From contig SVFY01000010.1 of the NCBI GenBank assembly GCA_015056625.1, positions 48,798 through 112,797 on the forward strand: 64,000 nucleotides of DNA, in the 5' to 3' direction. The stretch is from Butyrivibrio sp. GTDB lineage: Bacteria; Bacillota; Clostridia; Lachnospirales; Lachnospiraceae. Under the pieces are notes generated by a model, which saw nothing but the letters and a program-made list of their open reading frames with translations, did no database searches and was not told where the DNA came from. The position numbers were made by a program, and so were the translations under genes. Shown here one piece after another: positions 1 to 9,157 of this stretch (position 1 is the first letter of the stretch; every line of letters begins with the position of its first letter).

Positions 1-435
1 GCAGGAGTCATTGCCCTTGGCAACATGCACCCTAATTTCCTTATCGCAACATACTGCCTGGCTATTCTTATCATCAAGCCAAACCTTAAAGAGGCAGCAG
101 CCATCGGACTTATTTCAGGAGCGATCTCACAGATCGGAACATCAATGCCATGGCTTGGACTTGGCTCTGAGACCCTTGGAGCTATCGCAATGTGTCTTCT
201 TATAAGGATGGTTATTCCTAAGTATGTTAAGCCAGTTGTTTGCACATTCCTTGCAACTCTGGTTTCAGGATTTGCATTTGTTGGACTTGCAGCACTTACC
301 TATGCTAAGCCAATGCCAGGAGCACAGTTTGTGAGCATGGCTATCGTAACTATCGTGACAGCCCTTCTTAATATGGTAATCGTTACAGTACTTAGCATTC
401 CAGTTAACAAAGTTATGGGGAACAAAGAAGACTAA
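1..435 (+). CDS. ECF transporter S component, TrpP-like (5' end outside window)
   Basis: The frame is open from base 1, with eight codons before the first ATG at 25, so the gene very probably begins upstream and only its C-terminal part is seen. The visible protein is almost entirely hydrophobic with about four membrane segments and ends in a short charged tail. It is followed without a gap (TAATG overlap) by two ECF-type ATPases and an EcfT protein, which identifies it as the substrate-binding S component of a dedicated (group I) ECF importer. The sequence resembles what I remember of the TrpP-like S-component group, but the substrate cannot be read from it. A LarA homologue ends the operon, so the cargo could be an organic acid or other small metabolite; this is inference. 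Confidence 0.75.
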   Translation, partial: AGVIALGNMHPNFLIATYCLAILIIKPNLKEAAAIGLISGAISQIGTSMPWLGLGSETLGAIAMCLLIRMVIPKYVKPVVCTFLATLVSGFAFVGLAALTYAKPMPGAQFVSMAIVTIVTALLNMVIVTVLSIPVNKVMGNKED

Positions 436-1274
436 TGATCTCAGTAAAGAATTTAGGATTTGTATATCAGGGCGGCAAAACAGCTGCCCTTGATGGTATC
501 AATATTGAAATAAAAGATGGAGACTTCCTAGGGATTACCGGCACTTCAGGTGCCGGTAAAACTACGTTTACTTTTGCATTAAACGGTATAATCCCCCAGA
601 AGATAAAAGGGGATTTTTACGGAGCAGTTACTGTAGATGGTGTGGATACAGCTGAGCACCCTGCAGAAGAATTTGCAAGGAAAGTGGGACAGGTTTTCCA
701 GGATATCGATTCCCAGATGGTTGCATCTGTAGTGGAGGATGAGATTCTCTTTGGCCTTGAGAACTTTGGAGTTCCCCACGAGGAGATTGGACTGAGGGTT
801 GACAAAGTCCTTAAGGAACTGGGAATAGAGGACCTTAGAGACAGAGAAATTTCAAGCCTTTCAGGCGGACAGAAACAGAAGGTTGCCATAGCATCCATGC
901 TGGCTCTGGAACCTGAGGTGATAGTACTTGATGAGCCCACAGGAGAGCTTGATCCTGAGAGCAGCAGAGAGATATTTAAAATACTTACGGCCCTTAACAG
1001 GGACAAGGGTATAACAGTAATAATTGTCGAGCAAAAGATCATGCTCCTTTGCGAGTATGTTAAACATATGATGGTCCTTGATAAGGGGAAGATCGCCTTC
1101 TACGGAACACCTAAGGATATGGCTTCTTCCATTGATACCTTCAAGAACCTTGGCATCAACGTCCCAAGAGTAACAGAGCTTTCAGCAGCACTTATCAGCG
1201 AAAAGATATATGACGGAGACGTAGCCCTGACAGTGGACGAAGCAGAAAAAATGGTCAGGAGGATACTGAAATGA
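435..1274 (+). CDS. ECF transporter ATPase A component
   Basis: This 279-residue ABC ATPase powers an ECF importer. The Walker A loop GTSGAGKTT lies near residue 35, the Q-loop near 80, the signature LSGGQKQKVAIA near 142, and the Walker B VIVLDEPTGELD follows about 20 residues later, so all catalytic motifs are canonical. The C-terminal 70 residues are the extra segment usual in ECF ATPases. Its ATG shares one base with the stop of the S-component gene, and its own stop overlaps the next ATPase start by ATGA, so the four genes are translationally coupled. It should pair with the following ATPase as a heterodimer under the membrane T component. Confidence 0.9.
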   Translation: MISVKNLGFVYQGGKTAALDGINIEIKDGDFLGITGTSGAGKTTFTFALNGIIPQKIKGDFYGAVTVDGVDTAEHPAEEFARKVGQVFQDIDSQMVASVVEDEILFGLENFGVPHEEIGLRVDKVLKELGIEDLRDREISSLSGGQKQKVAIASMLALEPEVIVLDEPTGELDPESSREIFKILTALNRDKGITVIIVEQKIMLLCEYVKHMMVLDKGKIAFYGTPKDMASSIDTFKNLGINVPRVTELSAALISEKIYDGDVALTVDEAEKMVRRILK

Positions 1275-2089
1275 TACGTTTTGAAAAAGTGACATTTGGT
1301 TACTCCGAAAAGAGACTTATCCTTGATGACCTTTCGTTCCAGATCCCCAAGGGTGATTTTGTGGCTCTCATTGGAGCCAACGGCGCAGGAAAGAGCACCA
1401 TCAGCCGCCTTGTAAATGGACTATTACACCCCACAAAGGGTCATGTATTTCTCAATGGAAAAGACACTTTGAAGACCCCATCCAGTACTCTTGCAAGGGA
1501 CTGTGGATTTCTTTTCCAGAATCCGGACAGGCAGATCTGCGAAAACACGGTGAAGGATGAGATAGCTTTTTCTATGAAGGCTCAGGGCTGGCCTTTGGAA
1601 AGAATAGAGGAAAGGACCAGGGAGGTTCTTGAAACCTTTGACCTTGATCCTACTTGGTTTCCATTTTCGAGAAGCCGCGGAGAGAGGCAGAGGATCGCTC
1701 TTGCAAGTGTCCTCGCCTGCGAGCCCCAGCTCCTTATATTGGATGAGCCAACAACGGGCCTTGATTACCTTGAGTGTATCCGCATTATGGATTATGTTAC
1801 AATGCTCAATCAGGAAAAGGGCGTTACAGTCCTTATGGTAAGCCATGACATGGAGCTTGTTCAGTCCTATGCCAAGAATGTCCTGATCCTGAACCACGGC
1901 AAGATCCTTGGCCAGGGACCTACCAATGAGATGATGAAAAATGTTGAGGTCCTGAAAAGGGCAAGAGTTCTTCCGGCACAAATCCCGGAGCTGGCTCTTC
2001 GCTTTGGTGATGAGTTTAAGGATGTATTTACAGTTGAAGATATGCTTGCAGCAATTAAGAGCAAGGCTGGGAAGGGAGGCGCGCTATGA
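1271..2089 (+). CDS. ECF transporter ATPase A' component with a degenerate signature motif
   Basis: A 272-residue ABC ATPase, partner of the preceding one. Walker A is GANGAGKST near residue 36 and Walker B is LLILDEPTTGLD. Where the LSGGQ signature is expected the protein reads SRSRGERQRIALAS, so the first glycine of the motif is replaced by arginine and the leucine is lost. In a head-to-tail ABC dimer this signature would face the Walker A of the other subunit, so one of the two ATP sites may be catalytically weak. It overlaps both neighbours by ATGA. Function as an ECF ATPase is secure; the consequence of the altered motif is inferred. Confidence 0.88.
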   Translation: MIRFEKVTFGYSEKRLILDDLSFQIPKGDFVALIGANGAGKSTISRLVNGLLHPTKGHVFLNGKDTLKTPSSTLARDCGFLFQNPDRQICENTVKDEIAFSMKAQGWPLERIEERTREVLETFDLDPTWFPFSRSRGERQRIALASVLACEPQLLILDEPTTGLDYLECIRIMDYVTMLNQEKGVTVLMVSHDMELVQSYAKNVLILNHGKILGQGPTNEMMKNVEVLKRARVLPAQIPELALRFGDEFKDVFTVEDMLAAIKSKAGKGGAL

Positions 2090-2853
2090 ACCTTTTAAAC
2101 TATGTGCCAGGGGATAGCTTCCTTCATAAGCTCAACCCTGTGACCAAGCTTCTGGCGGCTTTCCTTTATGGAATTGCAGCAATCATCTGCGGAAACGTAA
2201 TTGCGGAGGTGGGCTTCATTGTACTGATGATCCTGATTTCTGCCACCTGCGGAATTGCGAAAAGAGCTATCCTCCTTACAAGGAACCTGTTCTTTTTGGG
2301 ACTTATCATGTTCGTGATACAGCTCTTTTTCGTAAGGGACGGAGAGCCACTTTTGGTAATTGGGGGCTTTGTCCTGTTCACTACAGGAGGCCTTAAGAGC
2401 GCGTTGCTTCTGTCACTTCGCGTAATTGCTGCCATGCTTCCTTTGATGCTGCTTTTTGCCATAACACAGATGAATGATCTGTGTAACGCCCTGGTAAAGA
2501 GACTTCACCTGCCCTATCGGTATGCGTTTATTGTCACCACCGCCTTTCGCTTTGTGCCTATCTTTGCCACAGAGTTCCATGATATTCAGGATGCCCAGAA
2601 GGCAAGAGGCGTAGACTTTGATACCAAAAACATCTTCAGGAAGATCGGGCTTGTTGCGCCGCTGTGCGTACCTCTCCTGGTGTCAAGCCTTAAGAAGGTT
2701 GACGTATCAGCCATGTCAGCTGAGATGAGGGGATTTGAACTTAGGGGCTACAAGAGCGGATACAAGGAGTACCCATTTGGATTCAGGGACCTTATGACTG
2801 TTGTGGTGCTGGTTCTTCTCATTGCCGTAACTGCAGTATTTTTAAAAGCCTGA
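2086..2853 (+). CDS. ecfT: ECF transporter transmembrane T component
   Basis: A 255-residue integral membrane protein with about five to six hydrophobic segments. Near residues 165-172 it has the sequence DAQKARGVDF and near 212-220 SAEMRGFELRGY; these two A/R-G motifs are the coupling helices by which EcfT proteins contact the two ATPases. The start overlaps the upstream ATPase stop by ATGA. It couples ATP hydrolysis to movement of the S component. The gene closes the transporter operon, and a racemase-like gene follows after a 38-base gap with its own ribosome binding site. I see no terminator between them. Confidence 0.88.
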   Translation: MNLLNYVPGDSFLHKLNPVTKLLAAFLYGIAAIICGNVIAEVGFIVLMILISATCGIAKRAILLTRNLFFLGLIMFVIQLFFVRDGEPLLVIGGFVLFTTGGLKSALLLSLRVIAAMLPLMLLFAITQMNDLCNALVKRLHLPYRYAFIVTTAFRFVPIFATEFHDIQDAQKARGVDFDTKNIFRKIGLVAPLCVPLLVSSLKKVDVSAMSAEMRGFELRGYKSGYKEYPFGFRDLMTVVVLVLLIAVTAVFLKA

Positions 2854-2891
2854 AATTATAGTCAGGACAGATTAAAATGTGAGGTATGATC

Positions 2892-4172
2892 ATGGATTAT
2901 ACAGCTATGATGAAATATGGAACTGAAGAAGTTGAGATCAAGATAAAGGGCGCATCATCTGTGGAAGTGTTAAATCCGGATCCGATGCCTGAGATCGAGG
3001 ATGTGGAGGCTGCATTTTTGGCCTGTGTTACGGATAAGGCCATCGGATCAGAACCTTTGAAGGACAAGATAAGCACTAAAGATAAGGTTACGATTGTAGT
3101 ATCTGACATCACCAGAAGCTGGATGCACCAGGGGGACATAATAACCCTCCTTGGACATTACCTTCACGATGAGATGAAAGTGCCATTTGAGAACATCACC
3201 ATCCTCATCGCTCTTGGCACTCATAGGAAGTCAACGGAGCAGGAAAAAGAGATAATTGCAGGCTCCTACATGTATTCAAACGTTACTGTATTAGACCACG
3301 ACTGTGACGCTGAGTGCACCTATGTGGGAACAACCTCCCGTGGTACGGAAGTTCGTGTAAACCCTCTTGTGGTTGACCGTAAGGTCATCGTGGTTGGTGG
3401 AACAGTGCATCATATGATGGCAGGCTTTGGAGGAGGAAGAAAGAATATCCTTCCGGGAGTTGCTTCAAGAAAGACCATCAGGCAGAACCATCAAAGGGCC
3501 CTTGATCCCAACATTGCTCACTCAGACCCAAGGGTTGGATGTGCTCTTTTGCAGGACAATCCCATAAATGAAGATATGAATGAAGCAGCAGCCTTAGTGG
3601 ATGTCACTTACGGCATCAACATTGTGGTTGCCACAAGCGGCAGGTTCAGTGGTCTCTTTGGAGGAGACCTCTACGAAGCCTGGAAGGAGAGCTGTCTCTT
3701 CCAGAAAAAATGCTACGAAAAATGGATCGATCACGAGGCAGATATCGTTATTGTAAGTAGCGGAGGAGCTCCCAAGGACATGAATCTTTATCAGGGCTGT
3801 AAGGGCATGATGAATGGAATGCGCGCAATGAAGGAAGGTGGACAGATGTTGTGGCTCTGCAAGTGCCCTGAAGGGTGCGGCGCCCCTGATTATACAGCCT
3901 GGCTTGCACCCCTCAAGGAAGGTCGCTTGGACCCTGCCCTCAGAGCAGACTTTACCATCGGAGGCTTTATCTTTTACCTCACTGTAGAGAACCTCAAAAA
4001 GGGCGAAGTAAGGATCCTCACCACAATCGAAAACGACACCACAGAGCCAATGGGCATGAAAGCTTTCACTGACGCCTCTTCATTTACGCAGGGCATAGAT
4101 TTTACCGGCAAATCAGTTTACATCATTCCTTACGGCGGCAGCGTCGTCCCAATGGTTGAGGGCGTCGACTAA
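2892..4172 (+). CDS. larA: LarA-family nickel-dependent (lactate) racemase homologue
   Basis: A 426-residue cytoplasmic protein of the LarA/DUF2088 family, whose characterised member interconverts D- and L-lactate with a nickel pincer cofactor. I prefer the ATG at 2892 over 2886 because GAGG at 2881-2884 is then 7 bases away. With this start the key residues fall where family numbering puts them: Asp72 and Arg75 in SDITR, His111 in ALGTHR, His174 and Lys184 (the cofactor attachment lysine) in the block HHMMAGFGGGRKN, and His200 in RQNH. No cofactor-assembly genes (larB, larC, larE) are in view. Linkage to an ECF importer suggests the substrate may be an imported 2-hydroxy acid; many LarA homologues do not act on lactate, so the substrate is open. 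Confidence 0.8.
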   Translation: MDYTAMMKYGTEEVEIKIKGASSVEVLNPDPMPEIEDVEAAFLACVTDKAIGSEPLKDKISTKDKVTIVVSDITRSWMHQGDIITLLGHYLHDEMKVPFENITILIALGTHRKSTEQEKEIIAGSYMYSNVTVLDHDCDAECTYVGTTSRGTEVRVNPLVVDRKVIVVGGTVHHMMAGFGGGRKNILPGVASRKTIRQNHQRALDPNIAHSDPRVGCALLQDNPINEDMNEAAALVDVTYGINIVVATSGRFSGLFGGDLYEAWKESCLFQKKCYEKWIDHEADIVIVSSGGAPKDMNLYQGCKGMMNGMRAMKEGGQMLWLCKCPEGCGAPDYTAWLAPLKEGRLDPALRADFTIGGFIFYLTVENLKKGEVRILTTIENDTTEPMGMKAFTDASSFTQGIDFTGKSVYIIPYGGSVVPMVEGVD

Positions 4173-4181
4173 ACAAGGCAA

Positions 4182-4277
4182 GGGGCGGTTCTGCTGACAC
4201 GGGGACGGTTCTACTGTCAGGTTTTATTTTGATAAAACCTGACAGTAGAACCGTCCCCGTGTCAGCAGAACCGCCCC
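4182..4277. repeat. Perfect 46-bp inverted repeat, palindrome family 1 copy A
   Basis: Left arm 4182-4227 and right arm 4232-4277 are exact reverse complements over 46 bases, separated by the 4-base loop TTTG. Each arm holds two iterated units of the GACACGGGGACGGTT type outside a core ending CTGTCAGGTTTTAT. It sits between two convergent genes and can act as a bidirectional terminator hairpin, but the shared sequence with copies at 9005 and 10613 marks it as a dispersed repeat. Its loop is the reverse complement of the CAAA loop of those copies, so it is inserted in the opposite orientation. Confidence 0.95.
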
Positions 4278-4286
4278 CGTGTCTTG

Positions 4287-6188
4287 TCAGGATTCCCTGA
4301 CCTTTCCTTTGTGCTTTAGTTTCTTGTCTTCGTACATTTTCTTGTCAGCTTCAGTAATGAGCTTTTCAAGGTTGAGCTTGTAGTCAATAGGTGCATAGGC
4401 GCTTCCGATGCTGGCGGTTATCTCGTACTCTTTTTCCTGGACGTCAGTTCTCGTAAGAAGGACATTGTCCATGCGGCTGCGAAACGTGTCAGGAGATAAA
4501 TCTACAGGCTGATCGGTTATAAGAGCGCAGGCAAATTCATCTCCGCCGTATCTGGCGCAGATGCCGTTTCTGTTTACAATATGCTGGAGCGCTCCAGCGA
4601 CACAGCACAGTGCAAAGTCGCCTTGGGCGTGGCCGTAGAAGTCGTTGATGTGTTTGAGTCCGTCCATGTCTATGGAAAAGACAGTGAGATATCTGTCTCT
4701 GTTAAAAGGCATATCAATAAGACGGTTAAGTTCATTGACAAAGCCTCTTCTGTTAAGGATTCCTGTAAGGTAATCAAGTATGGACAGCTTCTCCATTTCC
4801 CTGTGCATTCTTGCAAGAGTCCTGTTTGCCACTACGTTGTTAATGGCAGATGAAAGAGTCATTCCCAGCTCTTCAAATCGTCTGATATCCCTGTTGGTGG
4901 TGTGCTCTGATCCCTCTACAATGTAACCAAATATGTGGTTACCTGAGTGAAGGAGCTTGACGATCATCAGGCTGATCCTATTGTTTTCTATGATCTTGTC
5001 AAAGTCAGGAAGAAATTCTTTGGCGTCAAAGGATTTACCTATTTCTGAACCTACTTCATCTCTGAAACTGAAAAATGTTGTGTATTCCTCTTTTCCGATT
5101 TCCGGAATCTCCGGGCGAAGAAGCTCAGAGTATACGCAGACGAATTGGAAATCTCGCTCCCAGAGCCATAGACTCTTTTTAATAACTTCAGAGAGTTCTT
5201 TCATGGACTCAAGGTGAGCAGTCTGGGAAAAGAGTGCATTGATGTTGGTAACTGCCCAGTTGACGTCCTCGTAACTGTCAAAAAGGTTTGTCACATCCTC
5301 GGCAGAAAGCGTGTCAGTGGAGATGCGACATCCACAGGAATCACGGAGCTTTAAGACAAAGCCTATCTCAGTACGGATATCGCAGTCTGATCTGCCTTCG
5401 TTGTTTTTAATGAGCTGGATGAGCTGTTTTGCCTCATCATGGTAATCTGGCTCAACAGTGGTAATGGAAGGCTCTTTGAAAAGACATTTTTTTATCCCGT
5501 CAAAACCGGTCACAATTATATCTTCAGGGACTTTGTAGCCGTGCTTTATAAGCTCATCACACACTGCAATAGCCATGTTGTCATTGGCGCAGATGATGGC
5601 CTCAGGGATATCTCCTGATTCAAGGAAACGCCTTGTAACGTCCCTTGCGGGCCTGTCCCAGAATTCACCATAACCAAGTCTGTTTTCATCAAAAGGGATC
5701 CCCTTTTCCTCAAGGACCTGCTTGTAGGCCTTTATACGGGATTCTGAAAAGAAATCGCCTCTAAAACCTGCGATCATGTTGACCTTGCGGCATCCATGTA
5801 CGTCTATCACATGCCTTACTATGTCTGAGAATCCCTTGTTGTATCTCATGGAAATATTTATGCATCCTTTGGTCTCTTTTTCCATGGCGATGATGGGAAT
5901 ATTCTTTTTCTTGCCAAGGGCTTTGATAGCCTCGATCAAGTACTCACTCTTGATAAATTCCAGCTGCATGATGATAGCTGTAAGGTCAAGGTGAGATACT
6001 ATTTCGATGAGTTTCATCTCGCAGTTGTTTTTATCCTGATTCCACAGGGTCATTTCGGAAAAACCGAAAGCAAGCATAATATAGCCGCTTTCGCGGCATT
6101 CTCTCTCCATTTCGCGGATGAAATTACTATTCTTTTCTTCGTCTATCATTCCGCCCATAAAGGCGATAAGTTTCTTTTGGTTTTTCAT
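4287..6188 (-). CDS. Diguanylate cyclase with LacI/periplasmic-binding-protein-like sensor
   Basis: A 633-residue protein without signal peptide or membrane segment. Residues about 5-285 resemble the substrate-binding half of LacI-type regulators (IAFMGG start, SRIKAYKQVLEE, AIICANDNMAIAVCDEL, IIVTGFDGI), but the HTH headpiece is missing. A roughly 170-residue linker with GAF-like hydrophobic pattern follows. The C-terminus is a GGDEF domain with an intact GGDEF at residues 548-552 and DGLKHINDFYGHAQGD upstream; the RxxD inhibition site is not present. It should make c-di-GMP in response to a cytosolic small ligand, perhaps a sugar. AGGTGA precedes the ATG, and a good minus-strand promoter lies just upstream, divergent from clpB. 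Confidence 0.88.
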   Translation of the reverse strand: MKNQKKLIAFMGGMIDEEKNSNFIREMERECRESGYIMLAFGFSEMTLWNQDKNNCEMKLIEIVSHLDLTAIIMQLEFIKSEYLIEAIKALGKKKNIPIIAMEKETKGCINISMRYNKGFSDIVRHVIDVHGCRKVNMIAGFRGDFFSESRIKAYKQVLEEKGIPFDENRLGYGEFWDRPARDVTRRFLESGDIPEAIICANDNMAIAVCDELIKHGYKVPEDIIVTGFDGIKKCLFKEPSITTVEPDYHDEAKQLIQLIKNNEGRSDCDIRTEIGFVLKLRDSCGCRISTDTLSAEDVTNLFDSYEDVNWAVTNINALFSQTAHLESMKELSEVIKKSLWLWERDFQFVCVYSELLRPEIPEIGKEEYTTFFSFRDEVGSEIGKSFDAKEFLPDFDKIIENNRISLMIVKLLHSGNHIFGYIVEGSEHTTNRDIRRFEELGMTLSSAINNVVANRTLARMHREMEKLSILDYLTGILNRRGFVNELNRLIDMPFNRDRYLTVFSIDMDGLKHINDFYGHAQGDFALCCVAGALQHIVNRNGICARYGGDEFACALITDQPVDLSPDTFRSRMDNVLLTRTDVQEKEYEITASIGSAYAPIDYKLNLEKLITEADKKMYEDKKLKHKGKVRES

Positions 6189-6206
6189 ACTTCACCTCAC
6201 CCTACT

Positions 6207-6235
6207 ATTATAAAATTGGGGACAGGTTGTATCAA
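6207..6235 (-). promoter_or_regulatory. Sigma-A-like promoter of the diguanylate cyclase gene
   Basis: Read on the minus strand, TTGATA (6235-6230) and TATAAT (6212-6207) are separated by exactly 17 bases. The -10 hexamer is a consensus match and the ATG lies about 19 bases further on, giving a very short leader that contains the ribosome binding site GGTGAGGTGA. Confidence 0.75.
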
Positions 6236-6291
6236 ATAAAAAATACGTAAAACTGTATAAATATAAAGATGTTTCTGGATTAAAATAGTTA

Positions 6292-6318
6292 TTAGCACTC
6301 TATTGACGAGAGTGCTAA
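6292..6318 (+). promoter_or_regulatory. CIRCE operator (HrcA binding site) upstream of clpB
   Basis: TTAGCACTC (6292-6300), nine spacer bases and GAGTGCTAA (6310-6318) match the CIRCE consensus without a mismatch. CIRCE is bound by the heat-shock repressor HrcA in Firmicutes. The operator covers the -35 hexamer of the clpB promoter, so bound HrcA should block RNA polymerase. This implies clpB belongs to the HrcA regulon here, rather than being under CtsR alone; no CtsR heptad repeat was seen. Confidence 0.95.
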
Positions 6319-6331
6319 TTTGTGTTATACA
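6303..6331 (+). promoter_or_regulatory. clpB promoter
   Basis: TTGACG (6303-6308) and TATACA (6326-6331) are 17 bases apart, with the -35 inside the CIRCE spacer. Transcription would begin near 6338, leaving a leader of about 64 bases ending in a strong GGAGGAG ribosome binding site before the ATG at 6402. Confidence 0.78.
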
Positions 6332-6401
6332 TAAACTAGAACAGAAAAATACCCTTGTCGCAGATTGCGAAAACTATCATTTCTGCGGGAGAGGAGGAGT
6401 T

Positions 6402-8996
6402 ATGAATATACAGAAGTTTACACAAAAATCTATCGAAGCCGTTCAGAGCTGCGAGAAGATCGCAGTGGAATATGGCAATCAGGAGATCGAACAGGAACAC
6501 CTTTTGTACGCTCTCATGACAATAGATGACAGTCTTATTGCCAAGCTTGTGGAGCGAATGGGCGTGGATATCAGGTCTTTTGTTGGCAGGATCGAAGAGG
6601 GCATCAGTAAGCGCACCAAGGTTTCAGGAGGCCAGCCCTATATCGGAGCAGACCTTAATAAAGCACTGTTGTCTGCAGAGGATGAGGCCAAGGCCCTTGG
6701 GGATTCCTACGTCTCAGTTGAGCATCTGTTTATGGCAGTTATCAAAAAGCCTAACAAAGAGGTTAAGAACATCCTTCAGGAGTTTGGCATCGACAGGAAC
6801 AGGTTCCTTCAGGTTCTGTCAGAGGTTCGCGGCAACAGGAATGTGACCACGGATAATCCTGAGGCCACCTACGATACCCTGAACAAATACGGAACTGAGC
6901 TGGTGGAGAAGGCCAAGAGGCAGAAGCTTGACCCTGTCATCGGAAGAGATACTGAGATCAGAAATGTCATAAGGATTCTTTCAAGAAAGACCAAGAACAA
7001 CCCTGTTCTTATTGGTGAACCTGGTGTTGGTAAGACGGCAGTTGTTGAGGCCCTTGCCCAGAGAATAGCCAGTGGCGACGTGCCATCAGCCCTCAAGGAC
7101 AAAAAGATCTTTTCCCTTGATATGGGTGCTCTTGTGGCTGGAGCCAAGTACAGGGGCGAGTTTGAGGAAAGGCTCAAGGCTGTTCTGGAGGATGTAAAAG
7201 AGTCCGACGGAGAGATCATTCTTTTCATAGATGAGCTTCACCTTATTGTTGGTGCAGGCAAGACTGACGGCGCCATGGATGCAGGCAATATGCTTAAACC
7301 TATGCTTGCCAGGGGCGAGCTTCACTGTATCGGCGCAACAACGCTCAACGAATACAGACAGTACATTGAAAAGGACGCAGCCCTTGAGAGACGTTTCCAG
7401 CCAGTCATGGTTGAGGAGCCCACAGTTGAGGACACCATCAGTATCCTCCGTGGCCTCAAGGAGAGGTATGAGGTATTCCATGGCGTTAAGATCATGGACT
7501 CAGCCCTTGTGAGTGCTGCAGTTCTTTCAAACAGATATATTTCAGACAGGTTCCTTCCTGACAAGGCTATTGACCTTGTGGATGAGGCCTGCGCCCTTAT
7601 CAAGACTGAGATGGATTCAATGCCTGCTGAGCTTGATGAGATGAACCGCAAGATCATGCAGATGCAGATCGAGGAGACTGCCCTTAAGAAGGAAGATGAT
7701 TCCCTCAGCAAGGAGCGCCTTGGCAATCTGCAAAAAGAGCTGGCTGAACTCCAGGAGCAGTTCGACTCCATGAAGGCCCAGTGGACCAATGAGAAGCAGG
7801 CTGTAGATAAGCTGGCAGCCATGCGTGAGCAGATAGATACCATCAACTCTGAGATCGCCATTGCCCAGAGAAACGGTGATTATGAGAAGGCCGGAGAGCT
7901 TCAGTATGGCAAGCTCCCTGCCCTCAAGAAGCAGCTGGAAGAGGCTGAAGAGCAGGTAAGAGCCGGTGAAAAAGACACAACCCTTGTCCATGAGAGAGTC
8001 TCAGACGAAGAGATCGCTGGCATCATCAGCAGATGGACTGGCATTCCTGTAAGTAAGCTGACTGAGAGCGAGAGAAATAAGACTCTGCATCTTGCTGACG
8101 AACTCCACCAGAGAGTGGTTGGCCAGGATGATGCAGTTACCAAGGTTTCAGAAGCTATCATGAGATCCAAGGCTGGCATCAAGGATCCCAGCAAGCCCAT
8201 CGGCTCTTTCCTGTTCCTTGGCCCAACTGGTGTAGGTAAGACAGAACTTGCCAAAAGCCTTGCTCAGGCCCTGTTTGATGATGAGAACAACATGGTCAGG
8301 ATTGACATGAGTGAGTACATGGAAAAGTTCAGCGTCTCAAGGCTCATAGGAGCACCTCCCGGATATGTTGGATATGAGGAAGGTGGTCAGCTTACAGAGG
8401 CTGTAAGACGTAAACCTTATGCGGTAGTTCTTTTCGATGAGATTGAGAAGGCTCACCCTGATGTATTTAATGTGCTGTTGCAGATCCTGGACGATGGCCG
8501 TGTAACCGACTCCCAGGGAAGAACTGTGGACTTTAAGAACACCATCCTTATCATGACTTCCAACATCGGAGCCCAGTACCTGCTTGACGGTATCAGGGAT
8601 GACGGAACCATAAGTGAGGATGCAGAAAACAGCACCATGAACGACCTCAGAGCCCACTTCAGACCTGAGTTCCTAAACCGTCTTGATGAGATCATAATGT
8701 TCAGGCCTCTCACCAAGGACAACATCGGAAACATTATTAACCTTATAGTAGCTGATCTTAATAAGAGACTTTCCGACAGAGAGATAAACGTTGAACTATC
8801 AGACGCTGCAAGACAGTACGTAGTCGACAACGCCTACGACCCGATCTACGGCGCAAGGCCACTTAAGAGATTCGTACAAAAGTACGTTGAGACCCTGTCA
8901 GCAAGACTCATCCTTGAGGACAAGGTAAAGCCTCACGACACCATACTGTTTGATGTTGAAGGCGGAGAGCTTGTGGCAAAAGCCAAGAAAATGTAA
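6402..8996 (+). CDS. clpB: ATP-dependent disaggregase ClpB
   Basis: An 864-residue Hsp100 chaperone that, with DnaK, extracts polypeptides from aggregates in the cytoplasm. The N-terminal Clp repeat domain covers about residues 1-145; nucleotide-binding domain 1 has Walker [10 protein letters not shown] near 205 and Walker [10 protein letters not shown] near 276; the long middle coiled coil spans about 405-525; domain 2 has GPTGVGKTE near 607 and [11 protein letters not shown] near 677. Length and order are those of full ClpB. An ATG at 6303 is in frame but lies inside the promoter and CIRCE element, so the true start is 6402, preceded by GAGGAGGAG. Expression should be heat-inducible through HrcA. 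Confidence 0.96.
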   Translation: MNIQKFTQKSIEAVQSCEKIAVEYGNQEIEQEHLLYALMTIDDSLIAKLVERMGVDIRSFVGRIEEGISKRTKVSGGQPYIGADLNKALLSAEDEAKALGDSYVSVEHLFMAVIKKPNKEVKNILQEFGIDRNRFLQVLSEVRGNRNVTTDNPEATYDTLNKYGTELVEKAKRQKLDPVIGRDTEIRNVIRILSRKTKNNPVLIGEPGVGKTAVVEALAQRIASGDVPSALKDKKIFSLDMGALVAGAKYRGEFEERLKAVLEDVKESDGEIILFIDELHLIVGAGKTDGAMDAGNMLKPMLARGELHCIGATTLNEYRQYIEKDAALERRFQPVMVEEPTVEDTISILRGLKERYEVFHGVKIMDSALVSAAVLSNRYISDRFLPDKAIDLVDEACALIKTEMDSMPAELDEMNRKIMQMQIEETALKKEDDSLSKERLGNLQKELAELQEQFDSMKAQWTNEKQAVDKLAAMREQIDTINSEIAIAQRNGDYEKAGELQYGKLPALKKQLEEAEEQVRAGEKDTTLVHERVSDEEIAGIISRWTGIPVSKLTESERNKTLHLADELHQRVVGQDDAVTKVSEAIMRSKAGIKDPSKPIGSFLFLGPTGVGKTELAKSLAQALFDDENNMVRIDMSEYMEKFSVSRLIGAPPGYVGYEEGGQLTEAVRRKPYAVVLFDEIEKAHPDVFNVLLQILDDGRVTDSQGRTVDFKNTILIMTSNIGAQYLLDGIRDDGTISEDAENSTMNDLRAHFRPEFLNRLDEIIMFRPLTKDNIGNIINLIVADLNKRLSDREINVELSDAARQYVVDNAYDPIYGARPLKRFVQKYVETLSARLILEDKVKPHDTILFDVEGGELVAKAKKM

Positions 8997-9004
8997 ATAA
9001 ACAA

Positions 9005-9152
9005 GCCACGGGGACGGTTCTTTCCTGACACGGGGACGGTTTGCTGACACGGGGACGGTTCTACTGTCAGGTTTTATCAAAATAAAACCTGACAGTAGAA
9101 CCGTCCCCGTGTCAGCAAACCGTCCCCGTGTCAGGAGAACCGTCCCCGTGGC
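9005..9152. repeat. Long inverted repeat, palindrome family 1 copy B (three units per arm)
   Basis: Left arm 9005-9077 and right arm 9082-9152 flank the loop CAAA and pair along their whole length apart from a 2-base length difference near the third unit. Each arm carries three iterated CACGGGGACGGTT units, one more than copy A and two more than copy C, with the same core. It lies between the convergent clpB and HipA-like genes and probably also ends both transcripts. Confidence 0.95.
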
Positions 9153-9157
9153 TTATT

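Noticed and set aside
6303..6401. In-frame extension of clpB to an ATG at 6303
   Set aside because: That ATG lies inside the promoter/CIRCE operator and has no ribosome binding site; homologues start at the residue encoded at 6402, which has GGAGGAG.
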